14,346 nucleotides of DNA from Gammaproteobacteria bacterium (GTDB lineage: Bacteria; Pseudomonadota; Gammaproteobacteria; JABABF01): contig JABABF010000066.1 of NCBI GenBank assembly GCA_014238345.1, forward strand, positions 1 to 14,346, in the 5' to 3' direction. The position numbers were made by a program, and so were the translations under genes. Shown one piece after another: positions 1 to 7,734 of this stretch (positions are counted from its first letter, which is position 1; every line of letters starts with the position of its first letter). The notes below the pieces were generated by a model, which was not told the origin of the DNA, did not search any database, and saw only the letters and a list, made by a program, of their open reading frames with translations.

Positions 1-3000
1 AAAATGCTGGTTCGAGACTACCACGGGCGGAGCCTGTGCTACTAACATTGTGCCCACCACATCCACCACCAGTTCCGCCGAGTCCTCCGATATGCCAGAC
101 AGTGCCGGATCTGATACCGACAATCGCACCGTCATGCCGTCAGAGACTCCAGAGAGCCGCACCACAAAGCCCATGGCATTGCGCCCCACCTCCTCTAATG
201 TTCCCACCGAACTGCCCAACAGCTGTGCCTGCGCCGCTGACGACAATTGGTAGTTTCGATCTACCACACCGGCATCATCCATCACGATGATTCTCAACAA
301 AAAATCGGCGCTCGATACCACTTCCGCTGGAGCCATTAAGCGCAGATTGGTTCCCACCACATCGACCTCCACCACTACCGATGCCATGGGTCGATCTAAC
401 TGAGGCTCTGATACCTGCAACATCACGATTGTCCGGTCAACCGCCAGACCGGACAGTTGCAGCTGAAGCTGGGTCTTCGTGCGCGACAACTCCTCTAACA
501 CGCCCGCCGTAGCGGAGACACTCAGCGAGGACGACTGACTATAACCAGTATCAATGGCGCCATAGGCATCAATACCTGTCAATGACAGCCCAAAGGCCTC
601 GCCAGACTCTACCACGGCTGGAGCTGCTAGGATCAGGCCAGTGGCCACCACATCGACCCGTATATCGACCGAGCTAGACCAGATCGAGGTGCCCGCTACT
701 AAGCGCTCAACCACCAGCAAAGTTACTACACTTCCATCAATCAACTCTGAGCCAGACAACCGCGCCATCAGCGTGGAGCCCTGATACCCAACCCGCTCCA
801 CGGTTCCCTGATCGAAAGTGAAGACCTGTGCGTCGAAGGGCACATAGTCCACATCCACCTTCCCGATAGCATCCACCCCGATGAATTGCAGTTCAAAGAC
901 CTCGCCCGCTACCACCGACCCCGGCCCCATCACCACCCACTCTGTCGCCACTACATCGACCAGCACATGTGTTGAGCCGCTGAGTTCATGGTCGGCGAAG
1001 GCGATGGAAAAGGTCGCCCCATCAACTAAAGCAAACGGCCTCAGCTGCAGCTGACGGTTGGTGCGTGATAACTCGCTGATGATCAAATCGCTCAAAGTAC
1101 CCGATGGGTAGCTCCAACTCAGCGACGAAGAGGGAATATAGTCGACATCCACCGTGCCGAAATCATCCACACCGATCACCGACAAGCTCAAAATTGTGCC
1201 CGAGACCACCGTTGAGGATGCCTCCACCGGCAAGGCCGTGGCCACCACATCAACGGGCACCATCAGCTCCCCGCCCAACGCACCATCCTGCACACGCAAG
1301 CTCAGTAGCGCTCCATCAACCACACCAACCACTGACAACACCGCTCTCAGCCCAGCCGCCGTCTGTGAAAGCGACACTATCGTTCCAGAGGAGACGCTCA
1401 GTGTCGCCGAACTCGAGGGGCGGTAATCTTCATCCACAATACCAGCGGCATCTACACCAACCACCTGTAGCTCAAAAACCGAGCCCGACACAATCTTCGC
1501 TGGACCCGTCACCACCAACTCCGTCGCCACCACATCGACTTGCACATAAATGGATGCCTGCAGCGCTCCATCGGTCACCGTCAACTGCATAGTCGAACCA
1601 TTCGCCACCCCGCCCAACACCAGCTGCAACGCTGTGGCCGTGCGCGACACTTCGCTCAGCACCCCCGCTGAGGCCGTAACACTCAGCGAAGGCGGCACAA
1701 GATAGTCGATGTCCTCTACGCCAGCCGCATCCAGCCCCCGCAGCTGCAACTCAAAGACTTGCTCTAGTGGCACCTGCGCTGGCCCCGTCACCGCCAACTC
1801 GGTGGTCACCACATCCACCCGTAGCACCGTCGCCACAGCCGAGCCAGCTGGCAATGCCGTGTCAGTCGCTACAACGGACACCGTCGTCCCGTCGGATGCT
1901 GCCATCAGCCGCAGTTCAATCGTAGTAGCCGTGCGCGCCAACTCCTCTACCAGCGTCGTTCCCAAGCCATCGTATGACCAATCCACTGTCTGCGCTCCAG
2001 AGGGGTAGTCCCTATCCTCAGCCAAGTTGTGATCTACCCCCACCGCCGACAATATAAAGGCCTCGCCAGAGATCACCGTCGATGGTGCTGCCACAGCCAG
2101 TGCACTGGCCACTATATCAACCCCAATCGTCGCCGGTGCCGCAGACAGCAAACTGCCGTCGCGCACCAAAAATTGCACCGTCGCACCATCGATCAAGGTC
2201 GCTAACCGCACACTCAGACGCTGGTCCGTGCGCCATAGCTCCTCCACCGTCACCTGTCCGGTCGAGAACAACCAACGCAATGCCGACGACGGCTGGTAGT
2301 CCTCATCCACCACGGCTGCCGCATCCACCGCAAGAGTGCGCAGCTCCGCCACCTCGCCAGAAACCACGCTCGCTGGACCCATCACTATCAACTCGGTGCC
2401 CACCACATCGACTGTCACCACCACTGTCTGGCTCAGCACCCCATCGCTCACCGTCAGCGCCACTGTCGTCCCATCACTCTCCACCAACAATTGCAACTGC
2501 AGGCTCTGTGCTGTGCTCAATGACTCTAATGCCGTGGCCTGCCCCGACGAGATCACCCAGTGCAAAGTCGACGAGGGGATGTAATGCACATCTACCTCAC
2601 CATTCGCATTCACTCCACCGAGCGCCCGCAATTCAAATGTCTCTGCTGATATCACCGTCTCGGGAACCGACAACAACAGCTCAGTAGCCTCCACATCCAC
2701 CAATACCTCTGCTGTCCCCGACAGTAGAGCGTCTGAGATGCGTATAGTTACCGTTGTCCCATCAGCCAGCTCGGACACCCGCAGGAGCAGACTCGTCTCG
2801 GTAGTCCCCAGCACTTCCAACACCCCAGTTGAAGCCACCGCATGCAGTAATGTCGGCAAATAGGCGTAGTCCTGGTCGCCAGCGATATCTATCGGCGTCA
2901 GCTGCAGCTCAAACACCTCATCGACCAACACCACCGCTGGCCCCGATACCGCAAAGTGCTGCGCCGCAAAGGCGAACACATCCACCGACCCACTCAGCGA

Positions 3001-4227
3001 GCCATAACGCAGTTCTAGGTTGACCAATGCACCGCTTGGGAGACTGGACAGCTCTAATTCCCATTTAGTTCTGGTGCGCGACAATACCTGTACTCCCCCT
3101 AAGGAAGTGATCAGCGCTGTCTGCGCCAACCAATTGGAATCCAGAGCTCCCATCGCGTAATCCAAATCTTCGCTACCGCTGGCATCAATAGCCATTATCT
3201 GCACAGTAAATGGCTGAAACTGCAACACCCGTGCCGGAGCCGCCAAGACCAAGGCCGTGGGCACCACATCGAACCGTACAGCGACCGTGCCCAGCACACT
3301 GCCATCGGTCGCCGTCAGCGTTACTGTCGAGCCATCCAGCGCCCCGGATAGCGTGGCCACAAACCCAGTTTCATCAAACGAGATCAGCTCCACCACCCCC
3401 GCCGAAGTAGCCAGACTCAGCGACGACGACAGCACATAGTCTGTATCCAGCTCCCCATAGACATTCTCCCCGCGTACCGTCACGCCAAAAGTCGATGCGC
3501 TGGACACCTCTGCTGGTGCCGACAGCCTGAGTCGGTCGGCCACCACATGAACCTCCAGCAACGGGCCATCACAGGCAACATACGAGGGAAATGGATAGGG
3601 GAATACGCACTTGACCTGATGTTTATTGCTCAATCCCAAGTTGACGAAGTCAACAGACAGCACCTGCTGCACACCCTCCTCCACTCCCTCCAGCAATCTC
3701 AATAGGAAACTGACACCATGGGGATAGTAAGCCAACACCTCCAGATGCACTCCGGTTCGGTTGAAGCCGCGTTTTACTGTGGAATAGCTAAAAATACTCA
3801 CCAAAGACGGATCAATACTAAAGTCCAGATCCTGCTCACCCGCATCATCGACACCGATCACGGGAATAGTAAAGGCCTGCCCCGAGATCACCTGCGTGAG
3901 CATGGGCACTTCGATGCGCGTCGCCACCACATCTACTGTCACCATTGCTGAGCCCGACAGCAAACCATCTGTTACCGTCAACTGCGCCAGCGTCCCGTCC
4001 GGCACACCAGACATCAAGACCCGCAAGCTTGAAGTCGTCTGCGACAGCAACTTGACCGCTCCCACTGAGCTGATCACCTCCACATCGGCTGACAAACGAT
4101 AAGTTGGGTCTATAGTGCCGAACGAGTCCAGCTGAGCCACTTGCACCTCGAAGGCCTGACTGGCCACTACCTCAGGTGTCAAGACTGTCAACTGCAAACG
4201 GTGGTCAGCAGTAGTAGTGGAACTCGT
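1..4227 (-). repeat. Tandem coding repeat, 14 full Ig-like units plus a partial
   Basis: The codon for D in the closing VDVVAT-type motif occurs on the plus strand at 3931, 3547 (H instead of D), 3268, 2980, 2695, 2407, 2116, 1813, 1534, 1249, 955, 652, 361 and 61. The intervals are 279 to 303 nt, except one of 384 nt. All positions are congruent modulo 3, so the units are in phase. Units share motifs but differ widely in sequence, so this is an old protein-level repeat and not a recent DNA-level expansion. The 384-nt unit (second domain, about residues 136-263) carries an insertion with C243 and C255 around an FPYPFP stretch. Confidence 0.9.
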
Positions 4228-4335
4228 TGCAAGCGCAAACGATGGCATACTCGCACTAGCGAATACTAGAAGCGGTAAGGCGAGCCACCGCGCCCGAAAT
4301 TTTTCTACTGAGTCAAATGGCATGCCTGACGACAT
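1..4335 (-). CDS. Giant secreted protein of tandem Ig-like repeats (C-terminus beyond window)
   Basis: The frame is open for 1445 codons from ATG 4335 to the left edge, so the C-terminus and any anchoring domain are unseen. The N-terminus has basic residues (K12, R14, R16), a hydrophobic stretch at about 17-35 and a likely signal peptidase I site after A36 (ALA). About 14 complete beta-rich domains follow. Each closes with a motif like VDVVATEL, then continues as VVTGPA, SGEVFEL, a VDAAG-like turn, DxDY, PSSSLS, ELSRT and DGTTVxLxVxDG. The closing motif falls in the same frame at all 14 positions checked, which argues against a frameshift. The protein is rich in V, T, S, A, L and G, poor in Lys, and has only two Cys after the signal. 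A helper sequence AAGGTG lies 6 nt before the ATG. An alternative ATG at 4323 gives a similar signal peptide. It probably works outside the cell as an adhesin, matrix or surface-layer-like protein; that role is inference, and no named family is recognised. Confidence 0.88.
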   Translation of the reverse strand, partial: MSSGMPFDSVEKFRARWLALPLLVFASASMPSFALATSSTTTADHRLQLTVLTPEVVASQAFEVQVAQLDSFGTIDPTYRLSADVEVISSVGAVKLLSQTTSSLRVLMSGVPDGTLAQLTVTDGLLSGSAMVTVDVVATRIEVPMLTQVISGQAFTIPVIGVDDAGEQDLDFSIDPSLVSIFSYSTVKRGFNRTGVHLEVLAYYPHGVSFLLRLLEGVEEGVQQVLSVDFVNLGLSNKHQVKCVFPYPFPSYVACDGPLLEVHVVADRLRLSAPAEVSSASTFGVTVRGENVYGELDTDYVLSSSLSLATSAGVVELISFDETGFVATLSGALDGSTVTLTATDGSVLGTVAVRFDVVPTALVLAAPARVLQFQPFTVQIMAIDASGSEDLDYAMGALDSNWLAQTALITSLGGVQVLSRTRTKWELELSSLPSGALVNLELRYGSLSGSVDVFAFAAQHFAVSGPAVVLVDEVFELQLTPIDIAGDQDYAYLPTLLHAVASTGVLEVLGTTETSLLLRVSELADGTTVTIRISDALLSGTAEVLVDVEATELLLSVPETVISAETFELRALGGVNANGEVDVHYIPSSTLHWVISSGQATALESLSTAQSLQLQLLVESDGTTVALTVSDGVLSQTVVVTVDVVGTELIVMGPASVVSGEVAELRTLAVDAAAVVDEDYQPSSALRWLFSTGQVTVEELWRTDQRLSVRLATLIDGATVQFLVRDGSLLSAAPATIGVDIVASALAVAAPSTVISGEAFILSAVGVDHNLAEDRDYPSGAQTVDWSYDGLGTTLVEELARTATTIELRLMAASDGTTVSVVATDTALPAGSAVATVLRVDVVTTELAVTGPAQVPLEQVFELQLRGLDAAGVEDIDYLVPPSLSVTASAGVLSEVSRTATALQLVLGGVANGSTMQLTVTDGALQASIYVQVDVVATELVVTGPAKIVSGSVFELQVVGVDAAGIVDEDYRPSSSATLSVSSGTIVSLSQTAAGLRAVLSVVGVVDGALLSLRVQDGALGGELMVPVDVVATALPVEASSTVVSGTILSLSVIGVDDFGTVDVDYIPSSSLSWSYPSGTLSDLIISELSRTNRQLQLRPFALVDGATFSIAFADHELSGSTHVLVDVVATEWVVMGPGSVVAGEVFELQFIGVDAIGKVDVDYVPFDAQVFTFDQGTVERVGYQGSTLMARLSGSELIDGSVVTLLVVERLVAGTSIWSSSVDIRVDVVATGLILAAPAVVESGEAFGLSLTGIDAYGAIDTGYSQSSSLSVSATAGVLEELSRTKTQLQLQLSGLAVDRTIVMLQVSEPQLDRPMASVVVEVDVVGTNLRLMAPAEVVSSADFLLRIIVMDDAGVVDRNYQLSSAAQAQLLGSSVGTLEEVGRNAMGFVVRLSGVSDGMTVRLSVSDPALSGISEDSAELVVDVVGTMLVAQAPPVVVSNQHF

Positions 4336-4361
4336 TAGCAGCACCTTAGGCAAGCCATCGC

Positions 4362-4390
4362 AGTATAACAGACGGTCGACAGGGCGGCAA
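4362..4390 (-). promoter_or_regulatory. Sigma70-like promoter of the giant repeat protein
   Basis: On the minus strand TTGCCG (4390-4385) and TATACT (4367-4362) are separated by exactly 17 nt. Transcription would start near 4355, leaving a leader of about 20 nt with the AAGGTG ribosome site at 4347-4342 and ATG at 4335. The geometry fits well and supports the chosen start and independent transcription. It is a pattern match only. Confidence 0.6.
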
Positions 4391-4556
4391 CATGTTTCCA
4401 TGTCCGGTCACTGTTCCGTCACTATTGGTTGACTCTTTCTTTACACTACCAATGCATTGCTGTTTAAGAACCTACACCGCGTCTTGTCATAATGCCTGCC
4501 ATGGAGGATCGAGACTGGAGCCATCGTCTTGAAAATGGCCACCACCGGCCGGGCAT

Positions 4557-4975
4557 CTAAAGCCGCTCTATGATCGTGACATTGGCCTGCCCGCCGCCCT
4601 CGCACATGGTCTGTAGGCCGTAGCGCCCTCCGCGCCGCTCTAGCTCGTACAGCAGAGCGGTCATTAGGCGGGCACCGGTCGCCCCCAAGGGATGGCCTAA
4701 GGCGATGGCGCCGCCGTTGACATTGGTCTGCTCTTCGGGATAGCTGGTCTCGGCTAACCATGCCAGCGGTATGGAGGCGAAAGCCTCGTTGATCTCGACC
4801 AGATCGATGTCCGCCAAGCTCATGCCGCTTTTTTTCATCGCGTGCTCGGTGGCGGGGATCGGTGCGGTCAGCATCCAGATCGGGTCGTCGCCGCGCACAC
4901 TGAGAGGGTGGATGCGAGCGGTGTCTCGTCGCGCTCCAAGTCGCCCACTAGCAACAGCTGCCCAGCCCAATATAG
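4557..4975 (-). pseudogene. Truncated duplicate of the fadA6-like thiolase (3' end only)
   Basis: This is a remnant of a second thiolase gene. Positions 4567-4917 match 5156-5506 of the intact gene at an offset of 589 nt with about 94% identity. A second block at 4918-4975 matches 5661-5718 at an offset of 743. The copy has therefore lost 154 nt internally, which shifts the frame, and has no 5' part beyond 4975. It keeps the NEAF, GHPLG and CEGGGQAN motifs but lacks the nucleophilic Cys region, so it cannot be an active thiolase. An ORF of 137 codons (4970-4557) still crosses it, but its first 20 residues are out-of-frame readthrough. Of about 20 substitutions in the first block, only three change the protein (H/P, G/S, C/Y). 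Confidence 0.88.
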
Positions 4976-5024
4976 CTCATATCCGCTTGCCAGAGACTTC
5001 CCCCAGCCTGGTCTAATCACCTCG

Positions 5025-5099
5025 CTGAGCCGATTACACCGCTTATTCGGCTCAAATATGTGCGGATTATGAGCCGAATACCGCTTCTATTCGGCTCAG
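5025..5099. repeat. 75-bp near-palindromic element with four CTGAGCCGA-type arms
   Basis: Two 27-bp hairpins of the form GAGCCGAWTA, 7 nt, TATTCGGCTC lie at 5027-5053 and 5071-5097, with a 17-nt spacer. The outermost bases are CTGAGCCGA and TCGGCTCAG, so the block has terminal inverted repeats. The two inner arms (TATTCGGCTC 5044-5053 and GAGCCGAATA 5071-5080) are also perfect complements and could form an alternative hairpin. The centres are 44 bp apart, about four helical turns. No T-run follows on either strand, so it is not a typical intrinsic terminator. It lies just downstream of the intact thiolase gene and before its truncated copy. It could be a REP/MITE-like element, a double operator or an mRNA 3'-end stabiliser. 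Confidence 0.8.
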
Positions 5100-5142
5100 G
5101 GACACGGATTTTTCTCGCTTAGCCAGCACAGGCAATGGCTCC

Positions 5143-6312
5143 CTACCCCAATCGCTCAATAATCGTCACATTGGCCTGCCCGCCGCCCTCGCACATGGTC
5201 TGCAGGCCGTAGCGCCCTCCGCGCCGCTCTAGCTCGCACAGCAGGGCAGTCATCAGGCGGGCTCCGGTGGCTCCCAAGGGATGCCCTAAGGCGATGGCAC
5301 CGCCGTTGACATTGGTCTGCTCTTCGGGATAGCCGGTCTCTGCCAACCATGCCAGCGGTATGGAGGCGAAAGCTTCGTTGATCTCGACTAGATCGATGTC
5401 CGCCAAGCTCATGCCGCTTTTCTTCATCGCGTGCTCGGTGGCGGGGATCGGTGCGGTCAGCATCCAGATCGGGTCGTCGCCGCGTACGCTGAGATGGTGG
5501 ATGCGTGCCCGTGGGCGCAGCTGATAACGCTTCAGTGCCGCTTCGGAAACCATCAGCAGAGCCGCCGAGGCATCGCAGGTCTGGCTTGAGGTGGCGGCCG
5601 TCAATCGCCCGTTCTCGAGCAGTGGCTCCAAGCCGGCCATCTTCTCCATGGAGGTGTCGCGCGGTGTCTCGTCGTGCTCCAAACCGCCCACTGGCAATAA
5701 CTGGCTCGCAAAATATCCGGCTTCAGCAGCGGCCACTGCCCGCTGGTGGCTCTGTAGGGCGTAGCGCTCCATCTCCTCGCGGGAGAGCTGCCATTTCTCG
5801 GCGATGCGCTCGGCGGCGTGGAATTGTGAGACTGTCTCGGTGCCGTAGCGCGCTACCCAACCCTTGGAGCCGGAGAATGGATCCTCAAAGCCGTATTCGC
5901 GTCCCGCCAGCATGGCCGCTGAGATCGGGATCGCGTTCATGGTCTGTACGCCGCCAACCGCCACTACATCTTGGGTGCCACTCATGATTCCCTGGGCGGC
6001 GAAGTGCAAGGCCTGCTGCGAGGAGCCGCACTGGCGGTCCACTGTCACTCCGGGCACGGCATCCGGCAAACCGGCGGCGAGCCAAGCGGTGCGGGCGATG
6101 TCACCAGCCAACGGGCCGATGGCATCAACGCAACCAAAAATTACATCGTCGTAGTCTTCGGCTGGCACCGCATTGCGCTCGACCAAAGCACGCAACACCG
6201 CGGCGCCGAGATCGGCACCATGCCAGCTGGCGAGGCTGCCTTTGCGGCGCCCGGTGGGGCTGCGCAAGGCATCGACGATGTAGGCTTCATTCATGGCCAT
6301 AGAATAACGCAT
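5143..6312 (-). CDS. fadA6: FadA6-like steroid-catabolism thiolase
   Basis: A thiolase-family acyl-CoA acyltransferase of 389 residues. It has the nucleophilic Cys in DRQCGSSQQA (C95), NEAF at 312-315, the catalytic His in GGAIALGHPLG (H344) and the second active-site Cys in MCEGGGQAN (C374). The signatures DRQCGSSQQA, SREEMERY, RPRARIHH and QTMCEGGG match mycobacterial FadA6 closely. FadA6 thiolytically cleaves a beta-ketoacyl-CoA from the C and D rings of cholesterol; this role is by homology. It is the last gene of the minus-strand series, 242 nt after the preceding gene. The start could be M5 (6300) or M7 (6294), since actual homologues begin near MxEAYIVDA and no clear ribosome site precedes any of the three. 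Oddly, the loop QTCDASAA lacks one residue relative to the usual SDGA(A/S)A, as if a Gly codon were deleted in frame. Confidence 0.9.
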   Translation of the reverse strand: MRYSMAMNEAYIVDALRSPTGRRKGSLASWHGADLGAAVLRALVERNAVPAEDYDDVIFGCVDAIGPLAGDIARTAWLAAGLPDAVPGVTVDRQCGSSQQALHFAAQGIMSGTQDVVAVGGVQTMNAIPISAAMLAGREYGFEDPFSGSKGWVARYGTETVSQFHAAERIAEKWQLSREEMERYALQSHQRAVAAAEAGYFASQLLPVGGLEHDETPRDTSMEKMAGLEPLLENGRLTAATSSQTCDASAALLMVSEAALKRYQLRPRARIHHLSVRGDDPIWMLTAPIPATEHAMKKSGMSLADIDLVEINEAFASIPLAWLAETGYPEEQTNVNGGAIALGHPLGATGARLMTALLCELERRGGRYGLQTMCEGGGQANVTIIERLG

Positions 6313-6554
6313 TAGCCAGCGTCTGTGAGGGCATCAATGTATGCACTCTGGCTCCTCCAACGCCATTATGGTGGGCAGACCCTGCTCTATCTGCTTCGCG
6401 CTCGGAACCTTAATGCTTGTTGACTAGCGATAGCGGGTTTGGCGACTGGCTACAGGAAGTCAATCAGCTGATCGATGACCCGCATTCGCCCGGTGAGCGC
6501 AGAGGACACAGCAGGAACGCACGGTTGCAGTCGCATTCGCACCAACTGCTGCCA
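6313..6554. other. 242-bp gap between thiolase and acyl-CoA dehydrogenase genes
   Basis: No credible gene, clear terminator or consensus promoter was seen on either strand. Overlapping ORFs here are short and lack family features. The gap is long for an operon whose upstream members are tightly spaced, so the thiolase may have its own promoter, or a small gene may have been lost here. Confidence 0.4.
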
Positions 6555-7631
6555 TCAAGTTCCCTCATCAAAAGTGTGGCCCGCACCGAGGGCGACATCG
6601 GGAGAGAAGACCGCCGTCTCAAGTCGCTCGCTATGCCATGCCCGACCGCCCCACAGCGCGTCTGTGGCCCAGATGCGCTTGAGCCAGATCTGCAAGTCCA
6701 ACTCCCAGGTGTAGCCGATGGCTCCGTGCGACTGGATGCCGTGCCGTGCCGCCATGCGCGCCGCCTCACCGGCGGCCAACCATGCATGTGAAACATCGCG
6801 TGCGGCTGTCGCCACGCCACGCGCCAAGCTGTCGGCGGCGCGATAGACCACCGGGCGGGCAAACTCCAAAGCCACGGCGACATCTGCCAACTGGTTGCGC
6901 ACTGCTTGAAAAGAGCCTATCGCTCGCCCGAACTGCTTGCGCTCCGAAGCGTAGGCCACCGAATATTCCAAGACCCGTGCTGCCGCGCCCAACTGCTGTG
7001 CCGCTGCGCCCAGCGCACCGCGATTCAAGGCTCGTGCCCATAGCTGGCGCACTGTGTCCCCCTCTGCAATCAAGTCACCACCGCCCAGTGGAGTGCGGCT
7101 GAAGAGGCGGCGCGAGGGATCCACGCTGTCTTGACGGTGCAGGGCATCGGCAGGAGGCGCGACCAATAGCCTCAGCTCACCATCATCGTCGCCTGCGGAG
7201 CCGCCAGCCAACAGCACGGCGGCGGCACCATCGGCATCGGCGACCAACAGATCCAGTGGAGTAGCCACTGCCACGCGCACCTCACCGGCGAGCAACGCAG
7301 GCAACCAGCGTTGCGCAACCTCACCCCCGACCGCCGCTAACAACGGTGCACTCAGCAAGGCGCTGTCCACCAACGGCTCGGGTAGCGCGGCGTAGCCACA
7401 GGTCTCGGCCAACAGCACAAAATCCCGCTCGTCCAAGCCGAGGCCACCGTCGGACTCCGGCACCAACACCGAGAGCACCCCGAGTTCGGCGAGGGAGCGC
7501 CACAGAGCATCCGAGCGACCGCGCTCGCTGTCCCACAGCCCGCGAATGCGTTCGGTAGGCAGCTCGGCGGCGAGAAACTCGCGCAAGCTGCGCTCAAACA
7601 TTCGCTGCTCTTCGCTGAATTGAAAATCCAT
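6555..7631 (-). CDS. Acyl-CoA dehydrogenase, probable non-catalytic beta subunit
   Basis: A 358-residue acyl-CoA dehydrogenase-fold protein, short for the family. The N-terminal domain starts MDFQFSEEQR; the middle beta domain is shortened and lacks a clear WxxxSEP-type FAD motif; the C-terminal domain has ERKQFGRAIGSFQAVRNQLAD and GAIGYTWELDLQIWLKR. At the position where its neighbour has the catalytic Glu (FERG) it has Asn (LNRG, N203). This pattern fits the FadE27/FadE29-like subunit of alpha2beta2 heterotetrameric dehydrogenases known from mycobacterial steroid degradation, in which only one subunit type carries the base. GAGG-like purines lie about 10 nt before the ATG. It follows its partner gene by 103 nt on the same strand. 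The exact substrate cannot be read from the sequence; by context it acts on a C/D-ring-derived CoA ester. Confidence 0.85.
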   Translation of the reverse strand: MDFQFSEEQRMFERSLREFLAAELPTERIRGLWDSERGRSDALWRSLAELGVLSVLVPESDGGLGLDERDFVLLAETCGYAALPEPLVDSALLSAPLLAAVGGEVAQRWLPALLAGEVRVAVATPLDLLVADADGAAAVLLAGGSAGDDDGELRLLVAPPADALHRQDSVDPSRRLFSRTPLGGGDLIAEGDTVRQLWARALNRGALGAAAQQLGAAARVLEYSVAYASERKQFGRAIGSFQAVRNQLADVAVALEFARPVVYRAADSLARGVATAARDVSHAWLAAGEAARMAARHGIQSHGAIGYTWELDLQIWLKRIWATDALWGGRAWHSERLETAVFSPDVALGAGHTFDEGT

Positions 7632-7734
7632 CCTACTACTGCCTCACAATCTGGCTATGCAGACACGGCGAACGATGGCGTGGTAGCGTAGCAACGACCG
7701 AGGATAGCAACATAACCAAGACGACAGCAAGCCA

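Noticed and set aside
36..3439. Many plus-strand ORFs of 60-200 codons opposite the giant gene
   Set aside because: They are antisense to an in-phase repeat gene, low-complexity (Pro, His, Ser, Thr rich), lack ribosome sites, and recur with the repeat period. They result from the codon bias of the minus-strand gene.
1..4335. CRISPR array or DNA-level tandem repeat
   Set aside because: The periodicity is about 290 nt and protein coding, with diverged units and no short identical repeats separated by spacers.
4441..4761. Minus-strand ORF of 106 codons across the thiolase remnant
   Set aside because: It is the wrong frame of the thiolase copy and is Arg-rich; the same out-of-frame ORF appears in the intact gene at 5156-5350.
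4557..4970. Functional short thiolase-like protein of 137 residues
   Set aside because: It lacks the nucleophilic Cys domain, and its first 20 residues come from a shifted frame after a 154-nt deletion.
5071..5097. Intrinsic terminator for the thiolase gene
   Set aside because: The stem is strong but no T-run follows on the minus strand, and the structure is duplicated and nested; it is better described as a palindromic repeat.
5505..6315. Plus-strand ORFs of 96-160 codons inside the thiolase region
   Set aside because: Antisense shadows of a clear thiolase gene with full motifs.
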